Origin: Acidobacteriota bacterium
Lineage (GTDB): Bacteria > Acidobacteriota > Blastocatellia > RBC074
Direction of reading: 5' to 3'
Length of the DNA: 64,000 bases
Assembly: GCA_018268995.1 (NCBI GenBank)
Contig: JAFDVL010000078.1
Location: forward strand, 1-64,000
Shown here: in pieces, positions 18,869-27,956 of the stretch
Layout: every line of letters begins with the position of its first letter
Position numbering within the stretch: position 1 is the first letter of the stretch
Program-made: the position numbers and the translations under genes
The notes under the pieces: model-generated
Databases searched by the model: none
What the model was told of the DNA's origin: nothing
What the model saw: the letters and a program-made list of their open reading frames with translations, nothing else

Positions 18869-20005
18869 CTACTTCTTCACTAAAACTAGGCTGATCTCTT
18901 CTCCGAGTGAAGGAAATAGTTTTATTAGCAAATTCTCCCCAATCGCTAATAAAGTATCTCGCGCTCTAATATCAGGTTGAGATTCATTTACAGGCTTACC
19001 TAAACTGTATGTTCTTGAAAGCGCAAAGAAATAGGCTGCATCTTTGGCTGATACTGATAATCTCATAGGATAGAAGCCTAGTTGCTCTGCGATATTCATA
19101 ACGGCTTTTGCCGGAGGAATTACCAGATGACGCGGGACCTCCCAAGGGAACCAGGCATCACCATATATTTTTGCTCCGAGCGAGTTTGGATTAGGATAGA
19201 TAATGACAGCGCGACCGCCGGGTGCAAGTAAATCATAAATTCGTCGCAAGGCATCTCTAGAATTATCTATATGCTCAAAAACATGGTGTAGGTAAACAAG
19301 CCCATACTCTCTCAAGGGGAGGTTTACAGTTCTGAAATCTCCTTCCCAAACTGTTTGCCCGCTTATTTGTCTGGCCAGCCTTGCGGCTTGCGCATCCCAC
19401 TCTACACCTTCGACCTCCCAACCCACTTGCAGTAATTTGACTAACGTCTGACCAGCCCCGCAACCTATTTCCAAGGCTTTTGTCATTTCCGTTTTTTTGG
19501 GCAGCAGATCATCTGGAACAATGTTATAAAAGGCTCTTTCGCGTAACCTAGCACTACGGGCAAATAGACTGGCAAGCACACCCCAGCTTTTTTGTGTCAC
19601 TGGTTTTCCTTGAACTCGCCTCTTGATCAACTCACGAATTTGATCTCGTAACTCTCTCAGAACTGAGGGTTCGTCTGATTCTCCGTTTAACACATCAATC
19701 TCTAATTTTTTACCCGATGACTCCTGAGCAATATGAGTAAAATAGTTGGCAGGATAACAAACCGCTAAATCGTCTGCAATAACTCGAGGATCCTGAAAAA
19801 CTGTACGGCAGTCTCTACAACGTCTATAGGTAAACCAGCCAGAAACACCATGCAGACGATCTGGTGCGGTGAAATATTCACTTGATGCTGGGGAATTACA
19901 AAGTGGACATTTCCCAACAGGCTGCGTCCGAGGGGAAGGATTCTTTGAGGTAATCAAAGTCGCCGACATATCATTTTGAGTGACAAAGGTTATTGGAATA
20001 TCCAA
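18869..20005 (-). CDS. Class I SAM methyltransferase with N-terminal zinc-ribbon
   Basis: Methyltransferase of 378 residues. An N-terminal four-cysteine module (CPLCNSPASSEYF and later CRDCRTVFQDPRV) looks like the small zinc ribbon that precedes many sugar C- and O-methyltransferases. The SAM motif ALEIGCGAGQTLVKLLQVGW lies near residue 178, with YLHHVFEHIDNSRDALRRI and LLAPGGRAVIIYPNP completing a methyltransf_23/11 fold. It probably methylates a nucleotide sugar or the glycan. The TTG at 20005 is taken as start; an ATG 36 bases later is an alternative, and neither has a clear Shine-Dalgarno sequence. Confidence 0.83.
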   Translation of the reverse strand: MDIPITFVTQNDMSATLITSKNPSPRTQPVGKCPLCNSPASSEYFTAPDRLHGVSGWFTYRRCRDCRTVFQDPRVIADDLAVCYPANYFTHIAQESSGKKLEIDVLNGESDEPSVLRELRDQIRELIKRRVQGKPVTQKSWGVLASLFARSARLRERAFYNIVPDDLLPKKTEMTKALEIGCGAGQTLVKLLQVGWEVEGVEWDAQAARLARQISGQTVWEGDFRTVNLPLREYGLVYLHHVFEHIDNSRDALRRIYDLLAPGGRAVIIYPNPNSLGAKIYGDAWFPWEVPRHLVIPPAKAVMNIAEQLGFYPMRLSVSAKDAAYFFALSRTYSLGKPVNESQPDIRARDTLLAIGENLLIKLFPSLGEEISLVLVKK

Positions 20006-20035
20006 CTTTAGATACGTTTGTACTTACAAATTAAA

Positions 20036-20953
20036 TCAGTTTTTCTGTATCTTTGTTGTCCTCATTGTTACTCTAAGGAACCATCGAAAGATTTGAAATA
20101 TCACACCCATTGGAGAGAAGGTAAGTGTTTGCAACAATGCCTTGAGTCCACCTGAGATATTCCCAGAACGCCATAGGCTGATTGCATTGTATAGATGATG
20201 CTCTGCCCCTCGACATCGCTGCTTTACAATTTCCAGTTGAATACGCCAAGAAGAAATGTTGGTGATATGCTTCTCACGGATTGCAAGTATTTCCTTATCA
20301 AATGAATCGGTAAACGCAATGGTTTTACTTCCTGGGTGAAGGCGATAGCTCGAAATTGGATAGTTAAGCGGGACACAAGCTACCCCATTTGATAATAGTC
20401 TCGCATAGAAATCAACATCAAAGCAATAATGGTACGAAGTTGAAAATTTTCCATACCGATGAAAGACTTCCCGCTTCCAAAATGATGCAGGGGAAAACGC
20501 CACAAAATTCTTAAATAACACCTCCAATAAATTATTTGGGACACGGACTTCCAAAAACGCGGGGGGGCGTTCTGGTAGGCCAAGCATAAGCCCGTGGCCG
20601 CAAATCCATCTGGCTTCGGGATGTGATGCAAAATAATGCCCGGCAGCAAACAATGAACCTTGGATATAAGTATCATCGCTATTCATAAAAGCGATAATGT
20701 CTCCAGTCGCCCTCTCGATGCCTTTATTAATTGCTTCTGCCTGCCCGTTATCCGGCTCACTTATCCACCAAGTAAGTTTACTTTCATATTTGCGAATGAT
20801 CTCGACACTATTATCAGTGGAACCGCCATCAACAATAATGTACTCCAAATTCGGATATTTCTGATTCAATACTGACAAAATCGTCTCTTCTAAAAACTCC
20901 CCTTGATTGTAGGAAGGCGTGACAATAGAAATTTTTGGCAAGGAGTTATACAT
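20036..20953 (-). CDS. Glycosyltransferase family 2
   Basis: GT-A glycosyltransferase of 305 residues of the WcaA/EpsE-like type: ISIVTPSYNQGEFLEETI, YIIVDGGSTDNSVEII, WWISEPDNGQAEAINKGI and the metal site IIAFMNSDDTYIQGSL. This motif order (DGGSTD, EPDNGQ, NSDD) is distinctive for a subgroup common in exopolysaccharide loci. It starts with ATG seven bases from the upstream DUF268-like gene. The C-terminal tail is hydrophobic and may associate with the membrane. Confidence 0.9.
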   Translation of the reverse strand: MYNSLPKISIVTPSYNQGEFLEETILSVLNQKYPNLEYIIVDGGSTDNSVEIIRKYESKLTWWISEPDNGQAEAINKGIERATGDIIAFMNSDDTYIQGSLFAAGHYFASHPEARWICGHGLMLGLPERPPAFLEVRVPNNLLEVLFKNFVAFSPASFWKREVFHRYGKFSTSYHYCFDVDFYARLLSNGVACVPLNYPISSYRLHPGSKTIAFTDSFDKEILAIREKHITNISSWRIQLEIVKQRCRGAEHHLYNAISLWRSGNISGGLKALLQTLTFSPMGVIFQIFRWFLRVTMRTTKIQKN

Positions 20954-20959
20954 ACGAAC

Positions 20960-21739
20960 TCACACTATTGGATCACCTTCAGGGCTAGATTTCCGGGCGA
21001 ACCAGAAGCACCCGCAACCGTAACGCTGGTGATCCACCAGTTCCTCAGCGGCGTTGTAGATAATCCCTCCATCCCCCGAGCGGTCAGTAATTAGGGCGAA
21101 CTCTTTCAAATAAAGTTCGGGAAACGCCTCGAGAATCTGTCTGTAGGAGTATATCCGGTGAGCATTAAACATAACCCTCGGCCCGCCCACGGGTACCACA
21201 AACAGTAATGACCCACCTGGAGATAATACTCTTTGCAATTCAGCCATTGCTTTCAAATCTCCACTTGGATCAAGCGGGTCCCCATACCGCCCTAATCCTA
21301 TGTGTTCTACCACATGCATGCAGGAGAGAGAGGTGATGCTCTGGTCAGCGAAGTTGAGTGCAGTCAAATCAGCGGAGTGTGTAGACAAATTACTGAGTAC
21401 TAGATGAGCAGGCCGATAGTCATAAAAAATCACAGGGATGAACGCGGATACCAGGCTACAGAAGTATAAGGTTGATGAAATATCCACATGAACAGCTGGC
21501 CTCATCATCGCCAAAATTCGTGCAGCCCAAGCTGGATGATAAATATAATGTCGATCAAAATTAGTACTTTCAGTCTGATCGTTCAAGCAAGGGTAACGAT
21601 CTTTCCACTCCAATGCAAACCCACGCATATTACCCGCTGACAACTTCTTAAAGGTCATAAATTCTCTTAGGAATTTGATATAAGCGCGACTTTGCTGAAT
21701 ATCTGATACTAATGAAATCCTATTAATTATTCCTCTCAA
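20960..21739 (-). CDS. DUF268-like putative methyltransferase
   Basis: A 259-residue protein resembling DUF268 proteins found in polysaccharide clusters. The centre has SLSCMHVVEHIGLGRYGD, then LQRVLSPGGSLLFVVPVG, which is the C-terminal half of a class I methyltransferase fold. The N-terminal SAM glycine motif is not obvious (VHVDISSTLYFCSLV occupies that place). The cysteine/glycine-rich end RYGCGCFWFARK is typical of this group. The start is uncertain (TTG at 21739 near an AGGA-like sequence). It sits directly after wzt, so methylation of the exported glycan, perhaps as a terminal cap, is possible but unproven. Confidence 0.62.
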   Translation of the reverse strand: MRGIINRISLVSDIQQSRAYIKFLREFMTFKKLSAGNMRGFALEWKDRYPCLNDQTESTNFDRHYIYHPAWAARILAMMRPAVHVDISSTLYFCSLVSAFIPVIFYDYRPAHLVLSNLSTHSADLTALNFADQSITSLSCMHVVEHIGLGRYGDPLDPSGDLKAMAELQRVLSPGGSLLFVVPVGGPRVMFNAHRIYSYRQILEAFPELYLKEFALITDRSGDGGIIYNAAEELVDHQRYGCGCFWFARKSSPEGDPIV

Positions 21740-21749
21740 TTCATTCCAC

Positions 21750-23057
21750 CTATTCTACGGCCTCGCCCTCATTAGATTGTATGGCCTCCCAGGCTAACAT
21801 TGGGGCCAACATACCTGGCCTCTTTACCAACCGTCGAGGCGAATCGCTCAACCCACCTTTGATTACAAGATTAATCGAAGGTACTTGATCCGTCGGCTTT
21901 AGAATCCATTCCCGATAATACAGCGAGGCAAAGAGATCAATTCTATATGTGCCTTCATTAAGCAATCGGCGTGGAATTGCCGTGTAAAGGCTGTATTTAC
22001 CTGCTCCCAATCGTGACCATTTTGCAGGTTCTATGTCCGTATGAAATGATAGATATATCAAAACTCCATCTTCTGCATAAATCCCATAACCAATTTCTAG
22101 CGCCGGATCATACTCTTTTATATCTGCTTCAATTCTTAGCACTATCTCTTTGTTATTTGAAGCTGGCATTGGCAACGGGTTACCGCATGCATCTACTAAG
22201 GAAAGTCGGTGCGGACTAAACCAGGGCGATCCAACTTTGTTATCAGCATTTACCCACTCTGATCTCTCAGCCATGGCTCCAGCAGAAAGATAGGGTAGAA
22301 TAACACTCCTCACATCACGACTATTTTCGCAAATCCTTCCCTTATCAAGTCTGAACGCAGTCGAGCATAACTGTTCTATTGCATTCATATTGTGACTAAC
22401 AAAGAGAACCGTTCGCCCTTGGCTAGCAACATCCTGCATTTTCCCTAAACACTTTTTCTGAAACTCTGCATCGCCGACCGCCAGCACCTCGTCTATTACC
22501 AAAATTTCCGGTTCCAAATGCGCTGCAACAGCAAATGCCAAGCGCATATACATCCCGCTGGAATAATGTTTCACAGGCGTATCAAGAAATTTTTCAATTT
22601 CGGCGAACGCTACGATTTCATCAAAGCGCCGTGTGATTTCTTCGCGTTTCATTCCTAGTATTGTGCCATTGAGGTATATGTTCTCGCGGCCTGTTAACTC
22701 CGCATGAAAGCCTGTGCCAACTTCTAACAGGCTGCCGACGCGTCCGTATAAATCTATGCGTCCGGTGGTGGGTTCTGTGATGCGCGAAAGGATTTTCAGC
22801 AGTGTAGATTTACCAGCGCCATTACGACCGATGATTCCCACAATTTCACCAGGCATGACTTCAAAATTGATGTCTTTGAGGGCCCAAATGGTCTCTGAGT
22901 TTCGAGTTTCGGGTTTTGAGTTTCGCGAGTCTTTGAAGCGACGAAAGGGGGCAGTGACAGTATTAGTGAGGGAATCTCTCAATGTGCCATAGGATGCTTG
23001 TTGTGCGCCAATGCGGTATTGTTTGCTCAGGTTTTCTACGCGGATAATGGGTTTCAT
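21750..23057 (-). CDS. wzt: ABC transporter ATP-binding protein for polysaccharide export
   Basis: ATPase subunit of the O-antigen/teichoic-type exporter, 435 residues. Walker A GIIGRNGAGKSTLLKIL, ABC signature YSSGMYMRLAFAVA, and Walker B ILVIDEVLAVGDAEFQ are intact. The C-terminal 170 residues form a Wzt-type carbohydrate-binding domain (SLVDACGNPLPMPAS, VLRIEADI, GIYAEDGVLIY), which in known systems recognises the finished, capped glycan. Odd point: the linker at residues 43-54 is encoded by an imperfect GAGTTTCG repeat. The partner permease lies beyond an intervening foreign-looking insert. It works with the wzm product at the inner membrane. Confidence 0.93.
   Translation of the reverse strand: MKPIIRVENLSKQYRIGAQQASYGTLRDSLTNTVTAPFRRFKDSRNSKPETRNSETIWALKDINFEVMPGEIVGIIGRNGAGKSTLLKILSRITEPTTGRIDLYGRVGSLLEVGTGFHAELTGRENIYLNGTILGMKREEITRRFDEIVAFAEIEKFLDTPVKHYSSGMYMRLAFAVAAHLEPEILVIDEVLAVGDAEFQKKCLGKMQDVASQGRTVLFVSHNMNAIEQLCSTAFRLDKGRICENSRDVRSVILPYLSAGAMAERSEWVNADNKVGSPWFSPHRLSLVDACGNPLPMPASNNKEIVLRIEADIKEYDPALEIGYGIYAEDGVLIYLSFHTDIEPAKWSRLGAGKYSLYTAIPRRLLNEGTYRIDLFASLYYREWILKPTDQVPSINLVIKGGLSDSPRRLVKRPGMLAPMLAWEAIQSNEGEAVE
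22897..22930. repeat. GAGTTTCG microrepeat inside the wzt reading frame
   Basis: Three imperfect copies of GAGTTTCG occur here within the coding sequence for the Wzt N-terminal linker (residues about 43-54, serine/asparagine/glutamate-rich). Simple repeats of this kind usually lie between genes. Here one has expanded in frame, in a part of the ATPase before the Walker A domain that may tolerate extra residues. Confidence 0.5.
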
Positions 23058-23493
23058 TAAGAATTGAGAATTTTAGAAATCAAAAAGGCGATCCCTTTTC
23101 TTAATTGCAGCAATACCTATCCTAAAAGTGCCAATGCTTTTCAAGCTTACGACAGAGTTAACGAATCTGGAGACAACGCCGCGCTAAATGGCGTCAAAGC
23201 CTAATCTCATCTGGCCTGCGCCTTTTACCATTGTGTCAATGGCACTCCCCATTACGACTTGGTTCGGCATAAGCTTGTTAACGATGTTCATACTGGCGAT
23301 AGATGCTGTGACAAAGAGCTTTTGTTGCGCCATCACATGCCACAATAAATTTTCTTGTCTTTGCACGATGCTCCGCATACAATTCGCGCGGTTGTTGGTT
23401 ATCAGCAACTGTTTCTCAGCCCTGCCACAAGCGGTTCCCCTTCGCACTTTCAATTCCACTACAACCCATCTCACTTAAAAAAGGAGCATCCTT
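23058..23493. other. Intergenic region upstream of wzt and of the plus-strand orphan gene
   Basis: 436 bases between wzt (minus) and the orphan gene (plus), so it must contain the orphan gene's promoter and may contain one for the wzt operon. Overlapping open frames of about 96 codons exist on both strands (23184-23478) but neither has a convincing ribosome-binding site or recognisable protein, so I do not call a gene. AAGGAG just before 23494 is the orphan gene's ribosome-binding site. The segment is part of an insertion that separates wzt from wzm. Confidence 0.4.
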
Positions 23494-24180
23494 ATGAATA
23501 GTTTGGCTATTCGGCGTTATGAGGCGCTGAAACGCGTACGGGATTTTGGCGCTACGAAAACCAGTGATTTCCCGGCAAAGAGTTTCGGAAGGGAGTTGTT
23601 CGCTAAAGTGGCGCAATATGTTACCGATCTGGAAAATCACGGTGCGAATCAGGCTACGGGGCGTGGCGCAGCGCAGAGCATAACAACCTCCAAGGCAGCG
23701 ATCCGCGAGGATTTGCGCGAGACATTGATGGCGCTGAACCGTACGGCACGCGTTCTGGCGTATGAAACACCCGGATTAGATGACAAATTCCGCTTCCCGC
23801 ATAATGCTTCCGACCAGGTGTTACTCAATGCGGCGCGCGCCTTTGCGGCGGCGGCGGTTCCGCTGAAAGCCAGCTTTATCAAACACGAGCATGCGGCAGA
23901 CTTCATTGATCAACTTAATGCGCAGATTACTTCATTCGAGGATGCCGCTACGCAACAAGCGACGGCTATCGGCTCGCGAGTTGTGGCCCGAATTGGAATT
24001 GATGAAACAATCAATCAGGGGATGCAAACAATCCGTCAATTGGATGTTGTCATCCGCAATAAATTCAATGGCGATGCGTTAACACTGGCAGCCTGGGAAC
24101 AAGCCAGCCGTGTTGAACGCCGCAACCGTACAACGGAAACGCCCACTGAAGAAAAGAGTCTGGCCGCAGCCAAATCCTAG
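23494..24180 (+). CDS. Conserved hypothetical protein (orphan gene between wzt and wzm)
   Basis: A 228-residue soluble, mostly alpha-helical protein with no signal peptide. It starts MNSLAIRRYEALKRVRDFG after a clear AAGGAG ribosome-binding site. Alanine-rich helices follow (RGAAQSITTSKAAIREDL, LLNAARAFAAAAVPLK), and the tail is charged (RNRTTETPTEEKS). I have the impression of similar unknown proteins in acidobacterial and planctomycete genomes, but cannot name a family. It is the only plus-strand gene within the 32 kb polysaccharide cluster and is flanked downstream by a GC-rich repeat, which suggests recent insertion. No function is proposed. Confidence 0.7.
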   Translation: MNSLAIRRYEALKRVRDFGATKTSDFPAKSFGRELFAKVAQYVTDLENHGANQATGRGAAQSITTSKAAIREDLRETLMALNRTARVLAYETPGLDDKFRFPHNASDQVLLNAARAFAAAAVPLKASFIKHEHAADFIDQLNAQITSFEDAATQQATAIGSRVVARIGIDETINQGMQTIRQLDVVIRNKFNGDALTLAAWEQASRVERRNRTTETPTEEKSLAAAKS

Positions 24181-24311
24181 CCATAGGCATGAACTATCGA
24201 ACGTGGAACAAACGGAAATAACGGAATGAGCAAAAACGCTTTTCTGTGCCGCTGTTTGTTTCGCCTTCGTACCTGTCTATAGAATTCAAGAAAAACAAAA
24301 TTCCAAATGTG

Positions 24312-24421
24312 TCCCGGCGAACAGTGCTGTCGCCCCGCTGGGGCTTGGGGGGGGGCTTTCTCCCCGGACCCTGGGATGCACCCTAGGCTAAGGTCTGACC
24401 GTCCCGCTGGGACTCCATTCG
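24312..24421. repeat. GC-rich palindromic intergenic repeat (REP-like)
   Basis: A GC-rich patch in an otherwise AT-balanced gap. CCCCGCTGGGGCT at 24332-24344 is an imperfect palindrome, a run of nine Gs follows, then CCTGGG..CCCTAGG and finally CCCGCTGGGACT, which echoes the first part. Such CCCGCTGGG-containing blocks are typical of dispersed REP-like elements in large soil-bacterial genomes, although only one copy is visible here. It lies between the orphan gene and wzm, which are convergent, so it could also act as a bidirectional transcription barrier. Confidence 0.45.
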
Positions 24422-24453
24422 GAAAATCAGTTCCTTGATGTCTATAGATGAAT

Positions 24454-25377
24454 TCAGACGACATCCGCAAAACTCTTTTCCATCCGCCGAAAATGATAGG
24501 CAGAATAAACAAGTACGCTCAATGTAATTACAGTTGAAATAACCAGCCCTTTCCAATCAAAGAGGCGACCAAATATTGCCGAGCGGAATCCGTCAATGAT
24601 GCCGACCATTGGATTTAGTTGCAGCAACCAACGCCATTTTTCGGGAACCAAGGTCACCGGATAAATGATTGGCGAGGCAAACATCCAGATTTGAATGCAA
24701 AATGGCAAGGCATAGCGAATATCACGATATTTCACATTCAGCGCTGACATAAACATCCCGACACCAATCGCCAGCATCATCGTTAACAGCACTAACACGG
24801 GCAACAGCAACAGGTTAATCGTCAAATGCACGCCAAACCAGAGCATCATTACCGCCATCAGGCCAAAGGCGATGGCCAAATCAATCAGCCCTGCACCCAC
24901 GGAAGCACAGGGAATAATCATCCGGGGAAAATAAACTTTCGTGATCAGATTCGCGCTGCCCACCAGGCTATTTCCGCTGTTCGTAATGGCGTTGGCAAAA
25001 AACGTCCAGGGAATCAATCCGGCTAAAGCAAACAACGGATAGGCAATCCCATCAGAAGGCATTCCCGCCAAGCGGCCAAAAAACAGCCAGAAAATCAGCA
25101 TTGTAAACAGCGGCTGAATGATGGCCCATAGTGCGCCCAAAGCGGTTTGTTTGTAGCGAACCTTGACATCGCGCCACGTCAGAAAATACAGCAAATCACG
25201 ATAGGCCCAAAGATCGCGCAGGTTGATCGCTACCCATTTCTTGCTGGGCTGGATCGTGACGACGGGTTCGTCAGGTAATGAATACGACGAGGTTTCTTTG
25301 GGTCTGGGCAAAATATCATACTGACTGGCTTGACTGGTCTTTAACTTTTCGATCTCTTCGGTAGAACTAACATTCAT
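24454..25377 (-). CDS. wzm: ABC transporter permease for polysaccharide export
   Basis: Permease subunit of the ABC-2 type exporter, 307 residues. After a cytoplasmic N-terminus come WAYRDLLYFLTWRDVKVRYKQ and GALWAIIQPLFTMLIFWLFF, the family hallmark, then about six membrane helices and the periplasmic NPMVGIIDGFR motif before the last helix. It pairs with the Wzt ATPase (21750-23057) to flip polyprenyl-linked glycan across the inner membrane. wzm and wzt are normally adjacent, but here 1.4 kb with an opposite-strand gene separates them, so wzt may need its own promoter. The start is an ATG. Confidence 0.94.
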   Translation of the reverse strand: MNVSSTEEIEKLKTSQASQYDILPRPKETSSYSLPDEPVVTIQPSKKWVAINLRDLWAYRDLLYFLTWRDVKVRYKQTALGALWAIIQPLFTMLIFWLFFGRLAGMPSDGIAYPLFALAGLIPWTFFANAITNSGNSLVGSANLITKVYFPRMIIPCASVGAGLIDLAIAFGLMAVMMLWFGVHLTINLLLLPVLVLLTMMLAIGVGMFMSALNVKYRDIRYALPFCIQIWMFASPIIYPVTLVPEKWRWLLQLNPMVGIIDGFRSAIFGRLFDWKGLVISTVITLSVLVYSAYHFRRMEKSFADVV

Positions 25378-25491
25378 AAAAATACAACCAAAAGCAGCTT
25401 GAATCTCTAACGCTCTGCTGGAACGTAACTAGAAAAGTAAGCGAGTAAACGGCTAATCATCGCAGCACGATTGGATCTATCAGGCGATGCT

Positions 25492-27918
25492 TTAGCCATT
25501 TAACTCCGTCTGCTCTTGTTTATATTTCGAATGATACCGTTGATAGTAATAATCATCGTATCCTTCGGTCTTTAAATCCAAATTATTGATCACGATGCCA
25601 ATGATGCGCGCGCGGACATTGCGCAGTTCCTGCTTCGCGCGACGCACGATGCTGCGTTTGGTCTCAGCACCTTTGACCACAAAAATAACGCCATCCACCA
25701 AAGTCGCTAAAACAATGGGTTCAGAAACATTGATCAGGGGGGGAGAGTCAATAATGATATGCTGAAATTCTGAGGAGAGGATTTCTAACAACTCTTTCAT
25801 CTTCGCTGAGCTAACTAATTCAGCCGGATCGGGGGGGATCATACCACAAGGCAACAGGTATAAATTGGGGATCGGTAGCTTTTGGATAACATCACCGACG
25901 TCAACATTGCCAGATAAATAGTTTGATAGTCCCTGTCCATTGGGCGCACCAAATGCCTTATGTAGGGACGGACGACGCATATCTGCATCAATTAGCAACG
26001 TGCGAACTTTCAGTTGTGACAAGGCGATGGCCGTATTGATGGCTGTTGTCGTTTTGCCTTCACCGGGCTGGCTGCTGGTTAAGAGAATCGTTCTGGGTGG
26101 CGTTCCCGCAGAAGCCAGAAGGATCGAATTACGAATTGCACGATACGCTTCGGCAAAAGTGGAGTGGTCGTTATTCACCATCAAATTGCCAATCTGCGGC
26201 GTAAATTTCTCACGGGTGGTGATAAGTGCATCAGGCGTAAGGCTGGTGGGGTCAACCGCCTGCAATTGAGGTTGTGGCTTTTTAGTGAGCGTTGGCACAA
26301 TCGCTAATGTTGGCAACCCCAAGTGTTCTGTAACATCCTCAACACTCTTAATCGTGTTATTGAGAAATTCCAGGAATAACGCCAAGGCAATGCCCGCCGC
26401 CAGGCTCAGCAAAAAGCCGATCATAATCGTACGAAGCCGATCAGGCCCAACAGGAAGCGCGGGCACCAACGCGGGTTCAATCAGTTCGATCATCTTGCCT
26501 TTGTTTTGTTGGCTGGCCGTCTGCAAATTGGCTTGATTGGTTTTCTGCAAAAAGTCTGTATACAACTTCTTTGACGTTTCGACTTCCTGTTGCAGGATAC
26601 TAAATTGATAATTGTCCTGGTTCTGTTGCGAGGCTTCGTTTTTGGCCTGATTAAGCGCAGCTTTCAAGGACTGCTCTTCGCGCGCGGTGCGTTCGTAATC
26701 TGCTTTGAGACGTTCGGCTAACCGCTGGCTACTGTCTTCCAGCTGTTTTTGAATGGCGGAAAGCTGCTTGCTCAGTTCAACGACTTTGGGATGTTCCGGT
26801 GCCAACTTGACTCGGAGTTGGGCCATTTGTGTAGTTAGCTCGCCAAGCTTTGCTTGCAAAGCAATCGTTTGCGGATCAGCAAAGGCTTCGGGCAACTTAT
26901 CAAGGTTGCCTTTCTGGACTTCTTCGTACAGAGATTGACTTAAAATCCGCTTTGTTTCGGCCTGCATTGCCTGCGAGTGTAAGGCGGCAAGCTTCTCATT
27001 GACGAGACTTCCTTTGCCATCAGAGAAAATATTTCTTTGACTGGTGTAAGCCGACAATGCCTGCTCGGCTTGTTCCACTTTGGCTTTGAGTTCCCGCGTT
27101 TTTGTGCTCAACCAGGTATTGGCCTCTTCAAATTTATCCGTCTTGCCACGATAGCTTCGCTCGATAAAAACCTTGGCAATCGTGTTGGCAACGATTGCCG
27201 CTAATTCGGGATTGCTGTGTTTGAATGAAATGGCCAACATCCGGGTATCCTCCACCGGCGTAGCGGATAATCCACTTTGTAAAACATCTACAGCGGGCGC
27301 GAGTCGGGTGCTCTCAGCCGTCGGACGAATCAGGTTTTCGCCTAACTGTACATCCGGGATTTCAGAAGCAGCCGGAGTTGTTTTTTTCTGTCCGCGCGCA
27401 CTGATGGAATTGCCCACACTCTTAATGGCGTCCAGAATTCCTTTGCGCTCAGTAACAGCGAGAAACTGCGAATTCTGATCCAAGTGCAAAACGACCGCGA
27501 CATCCTCCAGCAACGGGCGTGTTTGCAGTAAGCGGATCTTTGATTTCATTGCTCTGGCTGTCTGAAAGCTATAATCGGTGTCTTCCGTTTCAATTTCCAC
27601 ATCGCCAGAACGAAACAGCGTGCGATTTTCCTTTTCGATCTCGACCGTGGCCGTAGCCAAATAAACAGACTTATCGCGAAAGACTTCTACCGTAACAATA
27701 GCAGTGACAATCAACGTAATTAACGCGATCATTAACTTGTGCTTCAGAACTTTGCGCCAAAGATCACGTACCTGCGCGCCAACTTCCTGGGTGTCAGGTT
27801 TGGTTACATAGGGATATCCATAACTATCTGGCGTAGCGAGTTCAGACAGGCCTATCGGGCGAAGAAAAGCACCTTCCTCTGACTTCTGAACTTTTACGAG
27901 TCCTGTTTTATCCGCCAT
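25492..27918 (-). CDS. Wzc-like polysaccharide co-polymerase / bacterial tyrosine kinase
   Basis: An 808-residue inner-membrane protein. The N-terminal Wzz-type domain begins after a first helix (KLMIALITLIVTAIVTVEVF, residues about 58-77). A long coiled-coil periplasmic region and a second helix near 490 (IGFLLSLAAGIALALFLEFL) follow. The cytoplasmic kinase has Walker A SSQPGEGKTTTAINTA, Walker A' LLIDADMRRPSLHK and Walker B IIIDSPP. The C-terminus ends in a tyrosine cluster (EGYDDYYYQRYHSKY), the autophosphorylation tail. Such kinases control chain length and export. It is next to the Wza-like gene, as expected. The start is an ATG. Confidence 0.93.
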   Translation of the reverse strand: MADKTGLVKVQKSEEGAFLRPIGLSELATPDSYGYPYVTKPDTQEVGAQVRDLWRKVLKHKLMIALITLIVTAIVTVEVFRDKSVYLATATVEIEKENRTLFRSGDVEIETEDTDYSFQTARAMKSKIRLLQTRPLLEDVAVVLHLDQNSQFLAVTERKGILDAIKSVGNSISARGQKKTTPAASEIPDVQLGENLIRPTAESTRLAPAVDVLQSGLSATPVEDTRMLAISFKHSNPELAAIVANTIAKVFIERSYRGKTDKFEEANTWLSTKTRELKAKVEQAEQALSAYTSQRNIFSDGKGSLVNEKLAALHSQAMQAETKRILSQSLYEEVQKGNLDKLPEAFADPQTIALQAKLGELTTQMAQLRVKLAPEHPKVVELSKQLSAIQKQLEDSSQRLAERLKADYERTAREEQSLKAALNQAKNEASQQNQDNYQFSILQQEVETSKKLYTDFLQKTNQANLQTASQQNKGKMIELIEPALVPALPVGPDRLRTIMIGFLLSLAAGIALALFLEFLNNTIKSVEDVTEHLGLPTLAIVPTLTKKPQPQLQAVDPTSLTPDALITTREKFTPQIGNLMVNNDHSTFAEAYRAIRNSILLASAGTPPRTILLTSSQPGEGKTTTAINTAIALSQLKVRTLLIDADMRRPSLHKAFGAPNGQGLSNYLSGNVDVGDVIQKLPIPNLYLLPCGMIPPDPAELVSSAKMKELLEILSSEFQHIIIDSPPLINVSEPIVLATLVDGVIFVVKGAETKRSIVRRAKQELRNVRARIIGIVINNLDLKTEGYDDYYYQRYHSKYKQEQTELNG

Positions 27919-27956
27919 CTATTTTCTCCTGCGCGGCTGGTATTGCTAACGTTACT

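Noticed and set aside
23184..23478. Open frames of about 96 codons on both strands between wzt and the orphan gene
   Set aside because: They overlap each other antisense, lack ribosome-binding sites and match nothing I recognise; neither can be supported as a gene.
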